The notes below the pieces were generated by a model. That model made no database searches. It had not been told where the DNA came from and saw only the letters and a program-made list of their open reading frames with translations. This document shows, in pieces, positions 1 through 9,397 of a stretch of DNA of 64,000 nucleotides. Both the position numbers and the translations under genes were made by a program. Position 1 is the first letter of the stretch; each line of letters opens with the position of its first letter. Origin of the DNA: an uncultured Gammaproteobacteria bacterium (GTDB lineage Bacteria; Pseudomonadota; Gammaproteobacteria; Steroidobacterales; Woeseiaceae); contig CALBPI010000058.1 in the NCBI GenBank assembly GCA_937899415.1, positions 88,205-152,204 of the forward strand, written 5' to 3'.

Positions 1-1494
1 CGTCCGGACATCTACGGTAAAGTGGGTAACTCGGGCGTGTCGATCGCGACCGTCGATGACATGAAGAAGCTCTACTCGGGCTTCGATCTGTGCGCGCCGA
101 CCACGTCGGTGTCGATGACGATCAACGGGCCCGCGCCCATGATCCTCGCGTTCTTCATGAACACGGCCATCGACCAGCAGGTTGAGCAACACCTCGATGA
201 GACGGGCGGCTGGGATGCAGCCCAGCGGAAGATCGACGACTGGTTCGGTGAGCGCGCGCGGCCGTCCTACTCAGGCGATTTGCCCGAAGGTCATGACGGC
301 CTGGGCCTTCGCCTGCTGGGCGTGCCCGGGCACGTGGTCGTTGACGGCGACACGTACGCACGCATCAAGGCGGAAACCCTGAAGACGGTGCGCGGAACAG
401 TCCAGGCAGACATCCTCAAGGAAGACCAGGCGCAGAACACCTGCATTTTCTCGACCGAGTTTGCGATGAAGATGATGGGTGACGTGCAGCAGTATTTCAC
501 CGATCACGAGGTGCGCAATTACTACAGCGTCTCGATCTCGGGCTATCACATCGCCGAAGCCGGGGCGAACCCCATCAGTCAGCTCGCCTTTACGCTCTCG
601 AACGGCTTCACGATCGTCGAGTACTACCTGGCGCGCGGGATGAACATTGACGACTTCGCGCCCAACCTGTCGTTCTTCTTCTCGAATGGCATGGACCCCG
701 AGTACTCGGTGATCGGTCGCGTCGCGCGGCGTATCTGGGCACGTGCGATGCGAGAACGTTACGGTGCGAGCAAGCGCAGCCAGATGATGAAGTACCACGT
801 CCAGACGTCGGGCCGCAGCCTGCACGCGCAGGAAATCAGCTTCAACGACATCCGCACCACGCTGCAGGCGCTTTATGCCCTGTTCGATAACTGCAACAGC
901 CTGCACACCAACGCGTTCGACGAGGCTGTCACGACGCCGACAGAACAGTCGGTGCGTCGGGCCGTCGCCATCCAGCTCATCATCAACCGCGAGATGGGGC
1001 TCAACTACACGGAAAATCCCTGGCAGGGTTCGTTCATCGTCGACGAGCTCACGGACCTCGTAGAGGAGGCCGTGTACGCTGAGTTCGACCGCATCTCGGA
1101 ACGCGGCGGTGTGCTGGGTGCCATGGACACCATGTACCAGCGCGGCAAGATCCAGGACGAGAGCCTGTACTACGAAAGCCGCAAGCACGACGGCAGCCTG
1201 CCGCTCATCGGTGTGAACACCTTCCTGCCGCCCGAAGGCCAGGAGGACGAGATCCATGAGCTTGAACTGATTCGTTCGACGGACGGCGAGAAGGACGACC
1301 AGATCGTCGCCGTGCGCGCGTTCCAGCAGGCCAACGACGATACGGGTCGCGAGGCGCTGGCGCGCTTGCAGGCCGTGGCGCGGGCGCGCGGCAATGTTTT
1401 CGAGGCACTCGTCGACACGGTGCAAACCTGCTCGCTGGGTCAGATCTCTGCAGCGCTCTACGAGGTCGGCGGCGAATACCGTCGCAACATGTGA
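1..1494 (+). CDS. icmF: Fused isobutyryl-CoA mutase IcmF, C-terminal part (truncated by window edge)
   Basis: The reading frame is open at base 1 and gives 497 residues, so the gene begins upstream. The visible part is the adenosylcobalamin-dependent mutase barrel. It matches IcmF rather than ordinary methylmalonyl-CoA mutase: it carries the long IcmF segment ending [13 protein letters not shown], then [12 protein letters not shown], the [13 protein letters not shown] substrate-pocket stretch, and the IcmF-type terminus GGEYRRNM with no C-terminal B12 domain. In IcmF the B12-binding and MeaB-like GTPase domains lie N-terminal, outside this window. The family interconverts isobutyryl-CoA and butyryl-CoA, and in some members pivalyl-CoA and isovaleryl-CoA. 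The stop overlaps the GTG start of the next gene, implying translational coupling. Methylmalonyl-CoA mutase is the alternative, less likely given the terminus. Confidence 0.88.
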   Translation, partial: RPDIYGKVGNSGVSIATVDDMKKLYSGFDLCAPTTSVSMTINGPAPMILAFFMNTAIDQQVEQHLDETGGWDAAQRKIDDWFGERARPSYSGDLPEGHDGLGLRLLGVPGHVVVDGDTYARIKAETLKTVRGTVQADILKEDQAQNTCIFSTEFAMKMMGDVQQYFTDHEVRNYYSVSISGYHIAEAGANPISQLAFTLSNGFTIVEYYLARGMNIDDFAPNLSFFFSNGMDPEYSVIGRVARRIWARAMRERYGASKRSQMMKYHVQTSGRSLHAQEISFNDIRTTLQALYALFDNCNSLHTNAFDEAVTTPTEQSVRRAVAIQLIINREMGLNYTENPWQGSFIVDELTDLVEEAVYAEFDRISERGGVLGAMDTMYQRGKIQDESLYYESRKHDGSLPLIGVNTFLPPEGQEDEIHELELIRSTDGEKDDQIVAVRAFQQANDDTGREALARLQAVARARGNVFEALVDTVQTCSLGQISAALYEVGGEYRRNM

Positions 1495-2234
1495 GTGCTG
1501 TAACACTGGAGCGCGCCGGCAACGGCGTGCTCACGCTTACCTTGAACCGACCGGAAGCGCTCAACGCGATCACACCCGATATGCTCGAAGCGCTGGCGGA
1601 TGCGCTGGAGGGTGTAACGCCCGACGATCGGGTCATTGTCCTCACCGGCGCCGGTCGCGCCTTCTCCGCGGGCGTCGATCTCAAAGCGCTGGGCGGGCGC
1701 CCGATCCACCAGGGCAAGGTGGGTGACATTCTCGACGTACCTGCGGGTCGAGCACTCGATGCCATGGCGCGAGTGCCGCAGCCCGTGATTGCCAAGGTGA
1801 ACGGCCACTGCTTCACGGGCGCGCTCGAACTCGCGCTGGGCTGTGACCTCATCTATGTGGCTGACGAGGCCAAGCTTGGTGATACGCACGCCAAATGGGG
1901 TGTGCGCCCGACCTGGGGTATGACGCAGCGTCTGCCGCGTCGTGTTCCGATTAACGTCGCACGTGAACTGGCGTTTACGGCACGGAGTTTTACGGCCGGC
2001 GAAGCGGCATCGTGGGGGCTCGCGAATGGCCACGCGCCGGCTGCCGAGCTCGACGCGCTGGTCGACGGCGTCATTTCGCGTATCCTCGCCAACAGCGCGG
2101 ACGTCATCGCAGCCTACAAGGACCTCTGGCGACGCACCGAGAGCCTGCCGCTCGCCGAGGGGTTGGCCGTGGAAGCCGCGCGCGACTATGACATTAGCGA
2201 TACCAACGACCGACTCGCGGAGTTCATTGCGTGA
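1491..2234 (+). CDS. Enoyl-CoA hydratase/isomerase (crotonase) family protein
   Basis: This 247-residue crotonase starts at GTG 1491, sharing bases with the upstream stop. It shows the CoA-pocket segment [12 protein letters not shown] and the oxyanion/helix segment [11 protein letters not shown]. Of the two catalytic glutamates of classical enoyl-CoA hydratase, the first is kept (the E of ALELA). The second, normally in the PE motif before the glycine turn, aligns with the H of GDTHAKWG. It may therefore catalyse something other than simple hydration. The downstream start at 2231 overlaps its stop, and the operon with a mutase, thioesterase and SDR points to CoA-ester catabolism. The substrate cannot be read from sequence. 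Confidence 0.85.
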   Translation: MSAVTLERAGNGVLTLTLNRPEALNAITPDMLEALADALEGVTPDDRVIVLTGAGRAFSAGVDLKALGGRPIHQGKVGDILDVPAGRALDAMARVPQPVIAKVNGHCFTGALELALGCDLIYVADEAKLGDTHAKWGVRPTWGMTQRLPRRVPINVARELAFTARSFTAGEAASWGLANGHAPAAELDALVDGVISRILANSADVIAAYKDLWRRTESLPLAEGLAVEAARDYDISDTNDRLAEFIA

Positions 2235-2698
2235 CCCAGGCCCTGACCCCCGGCGACATGGGGATCCCCAACTACAAAGGCACCTATCTCGATTTTCTCG
2301 ATTTTCGGATTATCGAGGCGCGCCCGGGCTTCGTGCGCATGCGTATGCCGATCACCCGGACCCATACCAATACGCTCGACATGGCGCATGGCGGGATCAT
2401 CATGTCAATGCTCGACATTGCCGGGGCGTTTGCCTCGCACGGCGGCGAGCGCGGCGACGAGGTGTCGGTGACCATGACCCAATCGACGCAGTTCATGCGC
2501 GCGGTACTGGGCGACACGCTGTACGCCGAGGGCCGGCTGACCCGTCGGGCCGGGCGTACCGCGTTCACGCAATCGACGGTGTACGACCCGAGTCACGGCG
2601 ATGACCCGGAGTCGCAAATCTGTGCGACGGCGCAGTGCACATTTTTGATGCGGCCGCGCGATCGCAGCCGTCCTGCCAATGGGGAAAGCAATGAGTAA
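2231..2698 (+). CDS. PaaI-family hotdog thioesterase
   Basis: This 155-residue single-hotdog protein starts at GTG 2231, overlapping the previous stop by four bases. The PaaI/thioesterase signature HGGIIMSMLDIAGA contains the catalytic acidic residue on the hotdog helix. The C-terminal strand segment RAGRTAFTQSTV is also typical. Members hydrolyse acyl- or aryl-CoA thioesters. Its position between a crotonase and an SDR suggests it drains or proof-reads CoA intermediates of the IcmF-linked pathway; that role is inferred. Confidence 0.82.
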   Translation: MTQALTPGDMGIPNYKGTYLDFLDFRIIEARPGFVRMRMPITRTHTNTLDMAHGGIIMSMLDIAGAFASHGGERGDEVSVTMTQSTQFMRAVLGDTLYAEGRLTRRAGRTAFTQSTVYDPSHGDDPESQICATAQCTFLMRPRDRSRPANGESNE

Positions 2699-3464
2699 TG
2701 GTCGGTTTGATCTCACAGGGCGCGTGGCACTGGTCACGGGTGGTGGCTCGGGGCTCGGGCGACAGTTTGCGCTGACGCTGGCCGAGGCGGGCGCCGATGT
2801 CGTCGTAACGGGTCGGCGTCGTGCGCCGCTAGACGACACGGCTGCCATGATCAGCGACACCTATGGTCGTCGCTCGGCCATCGTTGAAATGGACGTCACG
2901 GACACGGCGTCCGTCGATGCCGGGGTGGCCGCAGCAGCGGAGGCTCTGGGCACGCCGCAGATTGTGATTAACAACGCGGGCATCTCGCGCGAGGCGTTTG
3001 CGTTGCAGATGAGCGACGCGGACTACGACGCCGTCATTGAAACGAACCTGAACGGCGTCTATCGCGTGGCGCGCGCCGCGGGTCGGCTCATGGCAGAAGG
3101 TGGGCAGGGCGGCAGCATCGTCAACATTGCCTCCATTCTCGGGCGTCGCGTGGCGCCCATGTTGGCGGCTTACTCAGCGGCAAAGGCCGGCGTGATCCGC
3201 CTAACCGAGGCGTTGGCTGTGGAATGGGTACGCTACGGCATTCGGGTCAACGCGATTGCGCCCGGGTTCTTCGTGACGGACATCAACCGGGACTTCTTTG
3301 GTACGCCGCAGTCGGACAAGATGATGCAGCGCGTGCCCATGCGCCGTCCGGGCGAACTGCCCGAGCTGGACGGTGCCGTGCTGCTGCTGTCCAGTGACGC
3401 GGGCAACTACATGACAGGCACGACCATCACGGTCGACGGTGGTCACAGCATCCAGTCGATGTAG
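2691..3464 (+). CDS. SDR family oxidoreductase (FabG/3-hydroxyacyl-CoA dehydrogenase-like)
   Basis: This is a 257-residue classical short-chain dehydrogenase. It has the TGGGSGLGRQ cofactor loop near the N-terminus, the NNAGIS motif, and the YSAAK catalytic Tyr-Lys pair with an upstream Ser in VNIAS. An ATG at 2679 is also in frame. I prefer ATG 2691 because GGGGAAAG lies immediately upstream and the overlap with the thioesterase stop is then only eight bases. It is the last gene of the IcmF operon and probably oxidises or reduces a hydroxyacyl/ketoacyl intermediate. The region after it is convergent with a minus-strand regulator. Confidence 0.85.
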   Translation: MSNGRFDLTGRVALVTGGGSGLGRQFALTLAEAGADVVVTGRRRAPLDDTAAMISDTYGRRSAIVEMDVTDTASVDAGVAAAAEALGTPQIVINNAGISREAFALQMSDADYDAVIETNLNGVYRVARAAGRLMAEGGQGGSIVNIASILGRRVAPMLAAYSAAKAGVIRLTEALAVEWVRYGIRVNAIAPGFFVTDINRDFFGTPQSDKMMQRVPMRRPGELPELDGAVLLLSSDAGNYMTGTTITVDGGHSIQSM

Positions 3465-3478
3465 TCAGCGCGCTCGCG

Positions 3479-4741
3479 CTACTGTGCGGGCGTACAACCC
3501 GGGTAGTCCCCAACACGTTCGCGGAGCCCGGCGCATAAGGCGTCGGCCTCGTCGCGTTCGCCTGCAGCCGCAAGCAGGCGCGCAAGGCGTACGGTGGCTT
3601 CCGGCTCAAATGGCACGTCATTGAGCGCGCGCCGATACCACAGCTCCGCCTCGGCCGGTGCGCCGAGTTGCTCGTGGAGCGCGCCAATTTGCACGCCCAT
3701 AGCGACCTGCCACGGTCCGACACGTTGCGGCTCGTAGGCGTAGGCCCGGCCCATGGCGGCATGCGCTTGCTCGAAGTGAGCGAGGGCAGCGGGCACGTCG
3801 CCCTGCATCGACCGAATTTCTCCGAGATTGATCATGGAGGCCCAGGCATCAGCGTTCAGGCGGATTGCGCGCGCGTACAACTCGGCGCCGCGATCCAGGT
3901 CGCCCTGCGCTGTTGCTGTGAACGCGAGCGCTTTCATCGCGTCGGTATCGTCGGGCGCGTTGCGCACGGCACGCTCAGCCATCGACTCAGCGCGCTGCAA
4001 CACCGCCCGCGCCTCGCTCGTGCTGGTCAGCCCGCGATCCAACGCTTCGGACAGAGTGTCGGCGCCGCGCGTGGCGGCATCAGGGCGATCTGGCCAGCGG
4101 ACAACACGCTGGACCAGCGCGTTCGCGAGACCGGCCTGTGCACGGATATTGTCGGGGTCGGTGGCCAGTACGCGTTCGTACAAGCTGATGGCCGCCTCGT
4201 TGTCTGCGCGCGTAAACCGCATGTACAGATCATCGGCACGCGAGACTTCGATCGTGGCTCGCTCGGGCGGCGCTGGGCTCTTGGCGGGCCACACAATGAA
4301 CATGGTGACCGCGACCAAGGCGCCGCACAGTGCGGCGAGCGGCCAGGCAAAGCGGCGCGGGGCGTGGCGTTCGTGGTCATCACCAGGTGGCGTTGCGCGC
4401 ACCAGCAATCGATAACCGCGTTTGGGAAGGGTCTCGACAAAAGTGGGCGCAGATGCCGAGTCGCCCAAGGCGCGGCGCAGTCTCGATATCGCGCGTGCCA
4501 CCGTGTCCTCGCCCACAATGACGTCGGGCCAGAGTGCGGCTTCAATCTCGGAGCGGGGGATGACTTTGCCGCGCGCGGCTACGAGCAGGTCGAGCAACGC
4601 CATAAGGCGCGGCTCAAGCGCGACAACATCACCGTCCCGGTGCAGACGCCCGGTCTCTGGCTCAACGCGCCACGGGCCTAAACCGTACGATGAGTGTGAT
4701 GTCGACGTCTCTGGGGGTGTGTTGATCTTGGTCGAAGTCAC
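3479..4741 (-). CDS. CadC-like membrane-anchored winged-helix regulator with periplasmic TPR region
   Basis: This 420-residue protein has an OmpR/PhoB-type winged-helix DNA-binding domain at about residues 19-114 (EPRLMALLDLL, GEDTVARAISRLRRALGD, TLPKRGYRLLV). A single transmembrane helix follows at about 131-152. The rest is Ala-rich helical repeats of TPR character (ATAQGDLDRGAELYARAIRL, YEPQRV). The layout is that of ToxR/CadC-type regulators, with cytoplasmic DNA binding and an external sensor. The first in-frame start is GTG at 4741; no strong ribosome site is visible. It is divergent from the S41 peptidase gene, which it may control. Confidence 0.85.
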   Translation of the reverse strand: MTSTKINTPPETSTSHSSYGLGPWRVEPETGRLHRDGDVVALEPRLMALLDLLVAARGKVIPRSEIEAALWPDVIVGEDTVARAISRLRRALGDSASAPTFVETLPKRGYRLLVRATPPGDDHERHAPRRFAWPLAALCGALVAVTMFIVWPAKSPAPPERATIEVSRADDLYMRFTRADNEAAISLYERVLATDPDNIRAQAGLANALVQRVVRWPDRPDAATRGADTLSEALDRGLTSTSEARAVLQRAESMAERAVRNAPDDTDAMKALAFTATAQGDLDRGAELYARAIRLNADAWASMINLGEIRSMQGDVPAALAHFEQAHAAMGRAYAYEPQRVGPWQVAMGVQIGALHEQLGAPAEAELWYRRALNDVPFEPEATVRLARLLAAAGERDEADALCAGLRERVGDYPGCTPAQ

Positions 4742-4875
4742 TTTCTAATGCATTCGCAAGGTGTTGTTTTCTATGATGTCAGGGTTTGGTCAGGAAAACA
4801 GGACATGAATGACATGGTCGGCGCCGTGCTGGGCAGGCCCACTGTGGTTCACACTGCTGTCACTGGAGCCTGACC
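4742..4875. promoter_or_regulatory. Divergent intergenic region between CadC-like regulator and S41 peptidase
   Basis: This 134-base spacer must carry promoters for both flanking genes. It is visibly more AT-rich than the surroundings (GTTGTTTTCTATGATG near 4761). A GGAG ribosome site stands before the peptidase ATG. I cannot identify a convincing paired -35/-10. Confidence 0.4.
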
Positions 4876-6348
4876 ATGATCTCACGCTATCGACCACGCC
4901 TGTTTCTGTACCTGCTGCTGACCGCCGCACTGTCGACGTCCGCTCTTGCTGCCAAGCCCGGCGACAGCCCGCCAACCTACGACGCGCCGAGCATGCGGGA
5001 GGATTTGGCAGCGCTGTACGACGGCCTGCGCAGCGCCCACGTTGCCCTCTTCGCGCACCGCAGCGAAGCCGAGTATGACGCCTTCTATGCCAGGCTGCAG
5101 TCGGAGCTCGACCGCGACTTCAGCCTGTTCGAAGCGGCCGTGTTGTTTCAGCGGTTCGCCGCGTACGGCAACGTGGCACACGCGAGGGTGGAGTTCCCGA
5201 GTGACGTCTACGACGCATATAGAGACTCGGGCGGTCGCAGCTTTCCGATTTACCCGCGGATCGTGGCGGGTCGCAGTTATGTGGGCGACGACCTGTCCGG
5301 TGATTCGCGGATCCAGCCGGGCGACGAGATCCTGACCCTCAACGGCAAGCCCATGTCTGATTGGCTCGATTTCGCGTCGCGCCACATCTCCGCCGACACC
5401 CCCTACATTGCGCACTCGCTGCTCGAGTTCACATTCCCGCGTTATCTATGGCTCGAACTCGGCGACGTTGAGACGTTTGCGCTGACACTGCGACGCGACA
5501 GCAAGACGATCGAGCTTAAGTTGCGCGCGAGCACGCGTGAGTCGCAACAAGCCGCGGCCGCGGCGGCGCCGGCGCGGTTTGCGATAGACACGAATGCCCG
5601 CGAGTTTCGACTGCTTGATCGCCGCATTGCTTATCTCAAGCCCGGGCCGTTCTACAACGCCGAGAACCCTGCTGCGGCCTGGGAAAACACGAGCTTCATC
5701 GCCTTTGTGGATGCCGCGTTCGAGCAGTTGCTCGCCTCAGACGCGGGTTCGCTGATCATCGATCTCCGACAAAATCCGGGTGGCGACAATTCCTTCAGCG
5801 ACGTCATGTTGTCCTGGATCGCGACCGAGCCGTTTCGTTTCTTTGATGCGTTTATCGTGCGCTCGAGCGACGAGGCTGCCGCTTCGAACGCCCGGCGTAT
5901 GGAGGCGACGGGCGCCGACGAAAATAGCGTATCCGCCCTGTTCGCCCGGCAATACGAGACCGTGCCGCGCGGTGAGACTTTCGACTTCGATCTCCCGTAC
6001 GCGCAGCCGCGCGAAGGGCAGCGCTTTGAAGGCAAGGTTTACGTGCTCGTGAATCGTCACAGTTATTCGAATGCAGTCAACGTTGCCGCGATTATTCAGG
6101 ATGCCGGCCTCGGCACCGTCGTCGGCGAAAAGACGTCCGACATGGCCACGACCTACGGGTCCATGGAGACCTTTGCGTTACCCAACACCGACATCAGCGT
6201 CGGCTTTCCGAAGGCGCACATCATTCGCCCATCGGGTGACCGCAGGACGGACGGTGTGACACCGGATTGGGTCATCCCGTCACCGATTGTTGATGACGCA
6301 GCGGATGCCGTACTGGCGGCGTTGCTGGCGCGTTTGCGGGCCGACTAG
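4876..6348 (+). CDS. Secreted S41 (C-terminal-processing/TSPc type) peptidase
   Basis: This 490-residue protein has a Sec signal peptide ending at about residue 25 (TSALA|AKPG). A helical N-terminal domain and a PDZ-like segment (GDEILTLNGKPMSDW) lead into the tail-specific protease core. The core shows LIIDLRQNPGGDNS, VYVLVNRHSYSNAVN with the probable nucleophile Ser396, the GTVVGEKTSD loop and DGVTPDWVI. S41 enzymes cleave C-terminal tails of envelope proteins. The gene is divergent from the CadC-like regulator. Its stop TAG sits in a CTAG tetramer that is also the stop of the convergent decarboxylase gene. Confidence 0.85.
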   Translation: MISRYRPRLFLYLLLTAALSTSALAAKPGDSPPTYDAPSMREDLAALYDGLRSAHVALFAHRSEAEYDAFYARLQSELDRDFSLFEAAVLFQRFAAYGNVAHARVEFPSDVYDAYRDSGGRSFPIYPRIVAGRSYVGDDLSGDSRIQPGDEILTLNGKPMSDWLDFASRHISADTPYIAHSLLEFTFPRYLWLELGDVETFALTLRRDSKTIELKLRASTRESQQAAAAAAPARFAIDTNAREFRLLDRRIAYLKPGPFYNAENPAAAWENTSFIAFVDAAFEQLLASDAGSLIIDLRQNPGGDNSFSDVMLSWIATEPFRFFDAFIVRSSDEAAASNARRMEATGADENSVSALFARQYETVPRGETFDFDLPYAQPREGQRFEGKVYVLVNRHSYSNAVNVAAIIQDAGLGTVVGEKTSDMATTYGSMETFALPNTDISVGFPKAHIIRPSGDRRTDGVTPDWVIPSPIVDDAADAVLAALLARLRAD

Positions 6349-7736
6349 ACCGCGGCGAGGGCACGTTTGGTGGCGGCGATGGCGCGTTCGACCTCGTCGT
6401 CACCAGTACGCCAGTTGCACAGGCTGACCCGCATGGCCTTTCGACCTTTCCAGGTCGTGCTGCTGAAAAACGCCTCACCCGACGCATTGACGTGGGCGAT
6501 GACCTGCTCGGTTCGGTCATCGCCGGCGTCGTCATCGCCGGTAACGGGAAACCGCAACAGCCCTTGATTGAGCTGCGCAGGTGCGATGATCTCTGCGCCC
6601 TGCAGCGCGCCGATGCCAGCGACGATGTTTGCGCAGTGCGCGCAACAGCGGTCCACAATACTCGCAACGCCCGCGCGACCGAGCTCGCTCAATGCGGCGT
6701 AGATCGGGATCGCGCGTGCCCGACGCGACCACTCGGGGTTCCAGTCGATCTCGTCGCGCGCGCCCTCGCCAGGTGCGATGTAACTCGCGCTCTGCGTCAT
6801 GGCCGCGCGATGCGCCTCGGCATCGCGGCAGATCATCACGCCGCAGTCGAACGGCGTGTTGAGCCACTTGTGAGCATCAGTTGACCAGCTATCGGCGAGC
6901 TCGATCCCCGCAACGTGGTGGCGCTGTTGACTGCTCACGGTGGCGAACAGCCCGAATGCGCCATCGATGTGAACCCAGGTATCGTGGCGACGGGCTATTG
7001 GGATCAGCGTGGCAAAAGGGTCGCAGCCACCCACATTGAGATCGGCCGCGTTGAGAACGACGATGGCAGGGCCGCCATGCGCGGCGAGGGCGTGATCCAG
7101 TTCATCGGGTGACACCGTATCGGCCTGGCTGTCGATGATGTGAAGATTGGCCTGACCAAATCCCAGTAGCCGAACAGCACGGTCGACAGAGGTGTGCCGG
7201 TTGCGGCCCGTGATGACGGCGACACGCGGCGCACCGAACAGACCGTCTTGCTCCACGTCCCAGCCCGCGGTCTTGAGCACCCGGTGGCGTGCTGCCGCCA
7301 ACGCTGTCGCGTGCGCCATCTGCGTGCCCGTGGTCAGCGCGAACGAGCTGTCGCCCGGGAGTCCAAACAGCTGCTTGAGCCATTCGCCTGTGCGCTGCTC
7401 GATGACCGACGCGATGGGGCTAACGTGGTAGAGCGCCGCATTCTGGTCCCAGGCGGACACCAGCCAGTCGGCTGCCAGCGCTGCGGGGGTAACGCCACCG
7501 ATCACCCAGCCGAAGAAACGCCCGCCTGCGTTGCCCTGCAGACCACCTTGCGCGCGCTCAATGAGGGATGCGACAACGTCGGTGGCCAACTGGCCCTGTT
7601 CGGGAAGCGGTGCATCGAAACGGGCGTACAGCGAATCGAAACTGGCGGATGCGCCCGCGGACCGGGTACCCAGGCCAGCGAGCCAATCGCGTGCAGCTGC
7701 TTCGGCCAGTGACAGCGCGTCAGATTCGGTCGACAT
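6345..7736 (-). CDS. PLP-dependent group II amino acid decarboxylase family protein
   Basis: This 463-residue enzyme belongs to the aromatic-L-amino-acid/glutamate decarboxylase fold family. The cofactor lysine is Lys290 in STDAHKWLN; upstream are the HVDGAFG-type aspartate region (WVHIDGAFG) and the TTGTQMAHATAL segment. The length is normal for bacterial members. The substrate (aromatic amino acid, glutamate, diaminobutyrate or other) cannot be assigned from the visible motifs. It is transcribed away from the S41 gene and lies just downstream of the P450 gene on the same strand, 72 bases away. Confidence 0.85.
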   Translation of the reverse strand: MSTESDALSLAEAAARDWLAGLGTRSAGASASFDSLYARFDAPLPEQGQLATDVVASLIERAQGGLQGNAGGRFFGWVIGGVTPAALAADWLVSAWDQNAALYHVSPIASVIEQRTGEWLKQLFGLPGDSSFALTTGTQMAHATALAAARHRVLKTAGWDVEQDGLFGAPRVAVITGRNRHTSVDRAVRLLGFGQANLHIIDSQADTVSPDELDHALAAHGGPAIVVLNAADLNVGGCDPFATLIPIARRHDTWVHIDGAFGLFATVSSQQRHHVAGIELADSWSTDAHKWLNTPFDCGVMICRDAEAHRAAMTQSASYIAPGEGARDEIDWNPEWSRRARAIPIYAALSELGRAGVASIVDRCCAHCANIVAGIGALQGAEIIAPAQLNQGLLRFPVTGDDDAGDDRTEQVIAHVNASGEAFFSSTTWKGRKAMRVSLCNWRTGDDEVERAIAATKRALAAV

Positions 7737-7808
7737 GGAAGGCTCCAGGTTCAGGAGCCCCCAGCATAACGGGCTGCGCGACCGGCACCACCCAAATTGC
7801 CGCGCGGC

Positions 7809-9194
7809 TTATCCGCGGGGTGTCAGGATCAGCGGGAGACCGTCCTTGGGCTTCGGGATCGGCAGGTGTTGCATGGCATGCGACCGACCGTCGGGCAGCG
7901 CGATGTCGAACTGCATGACCAGCCGGCGCAGCATCACCTTGGCAAGAATGAGTGCGAAGTGCATGCCGATGCACTTATGCGCGCCGCCCCCGTAAGGACA
8001 GTACGCGAACAGGTGGCGTTTGTGCTCGGCGCGCTCGGGCGAGAAACGTTCGGGGTCGAAGCGTTCCGGGTCGGTCCAGATTTCGGGATCGTAGTGCGCG
8101 GCATCGGGCGACACGCCGACCTGAACGTTCGCGGGGATGCGTACGCCCTGGAACTCGAACTCGCGCTGCGTACGTCGCGGGACAAACGGAACCGGGCCCC
8201 ACATGCGCAAGGCCTCGTTAAACACCCACTCGGTCTGTGGCAGGGCATCGAGCTGGTCGTAAGCCAGCGGGCCATCGCCCGTGACAGCCGCTTCGGCGCG
8301 CAGGCGCTGCTGCCATTCGGGATGGGCGGCAAGGCCGTAGGCGGCCGTAGTCAGCGAGCTCGTGAGCGTGTCATGCGCGGCCATCATGAGGAAGATCATG
8401 TGGTCGACAATGTCGTCGTCGGAAAAGCGACGGCCTTCATCGTCCGTCGCATGACACAGACGCGTAAACATGTCCTGGCCCTGGCTTTTTCGACGCTCGG
8501 GAATCTGGGTGCGAAAGAAATCCTGCAGCAACTCGCGACCCTTGAGCCCACGCCAGTAGCCGAGTCCGGGGATGGGAATCCGGATCAGCGCGATGCTGGC
8601 CGCCACGCTGTCGATGAAGGCCGTGTTGAGGCGATCCGCCTCGCTGCCCAGCGCGATGCCCAGGAACGCGACGGCCGCATTGTCGAGCGTGAGCTGCTTT
8701 ACAGCCGGGTAGAAGCGGAAGTCGTCGCTGTCGCGCCAGTGTGTGAGCGAGCGCTCAACGACCTCGTCCATGCTGGCCATGTAGTGCTCGAGCGCGTCGC
8801 GTTTGAATGCGGCCTGCATGATCCGACGGTGGAAGCGGTGCTCGTCGAAGTCGAGCAGCATGAGCCCGCGACGGAAGAAGCGACCGATCGTGTGGTCCCA
8901 GCCCTGTTCGCTGGAGAAGTTCTTCTCACGGTCGAGCAGCACAAGCTCGAGGCCCTCGACGCCTGACAGCGACACGGTACGCTGGCCGATGAAGCGCGTC
9001 CGGAACACGGGGCCGTAGGTGTCGCGCATGCGCCGGCTCATGCCGCGCGGGTCGGTCAGGAATTCACGCGCCATGCCGAACCAGGGCAGGCCGTCCTCGC
9101 CCGGGATGTGCATGACATCGGCGTTTGCCGTTGGAACGGGGCGCGTGCCGGCTGCCGCCGGGCCTGCGCTGTCGATCGTGCTCGCGTCGCTCAT
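7809..9194 (-). CDS. Cytochrome P450
   Basis: This is a 461-residue P450. The heme-ligand loop YGGGAHKCIG gives Cys408. It also has the I-helix AAHDT motif (oxygen activation), the ExxR motif in NEALRM, and PERFDPERF before the meander. I place the start at ATG 9194 (MSDAST); upstream in-frame residues run into the divergent promoter region. P450s hydroxylate lipophilic substrates using electrons from a partner ferredoxin or reductase, none of which is adjacent. It is divergent from a TetR regulator with a palindrome between them, so local repression is likely. Confidence 0.9.
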   Translation of the reverse strand: MSDASTIDSAGPAAAGTRPVPTANADVMHIPGEDGLPWFGMAREFLTDPRGMSRRMRDTYGPVFRTRFIGQRTVSLSGVEGLELVLLDREKNFSSEQGWDHTIGRFFRRGLMLLDFDEHRFHRRIMQAAFKRDALEHYMASMDEVVERSLTHWRDSDDFRFYPAVKQLTLDNAAVAFLGIALGSEADRLNTAFIDSVAASIALIRIPIPGLGYWRGLKGRELLQDFFRTQIPERRKSQGQDMFTRLCHATDDEGRRFSDDDIVDHMIFLMMAAHDTLTSSLTTAAYGLAAHPEWQQRLRAEAAVTGDGPLAYDQLDALPQTEWVFNEALRMWGPVPFVPRRTQREFEFQGVRIPANVQVGVSPDAAHYDPEIWTDPERFDPERFSPERAEHKRHLFAYCPYGGGAHKCIGMHFALILAKVMLRRLVMQFDIALPDGRSHAMQHLPIPKPKDGLPLILTPRG

Positions 9195-9257
9195 GGCTTC
9201 AATCCCTCGCCCTGATGCACTTACCGCAGATTTGCCGAGGTGACAGTACCGTACTTG

Positions 9258-9272
9258 CTTGTTGACAACAAG
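9258..9272. promoter_or_regulatory. Perfect 15-base palindrome, candidate TetR operator
   Basis: CTTGTTG-A-CAACAAG is a perfect inverted repeat with a one-base centre, lying between the divergent P450 (start 9194) and TetR (start 9398) genes. The size and symmetry suit a TetR-family dimer. TTGACA is embedded at 9262-9267 on the plus strand, so binding could occlude a -35 element, although I see no good -10 at the matching distance. Confidence 0.6.
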
Positions 9273-9397
9273 TATCATTCCGGGCAGGCTGCGTCATTGG
9301 TTGGGCGCGCCCGACCACACCATCTGACGACGCGGGGCGACGTTTGCGAGACAGTGCGAAATCCAGCGCAGGGAGCACGCCGGCTTCCGCCACGGGT

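Noticed and set aside
271..1506. Long open frame (about 411 codons) antisense to icmF
   Set aside because: It mirrors third-position GC bias of the real gene, has no ribosome site and its translation has no family-like motif.
3668..4681. Plus-strand open frame opposite the CadC-like regulator
   Set aside because: The minus-strand protein has a clear winged helix, membrane helix and repeats; the plus frame is a shadow.
7797..8966. Plus-strand open frame opposite the P450
   Set aside because: The heme loop, ExxR and I-helix motifs are all on the minus strand.
9262..9267. TTGACA as a strong promoter for the TetR gene
   Set aside because: No acceptable -10 occurs 16-18 bases downstream; kept only as part of the palindrome.
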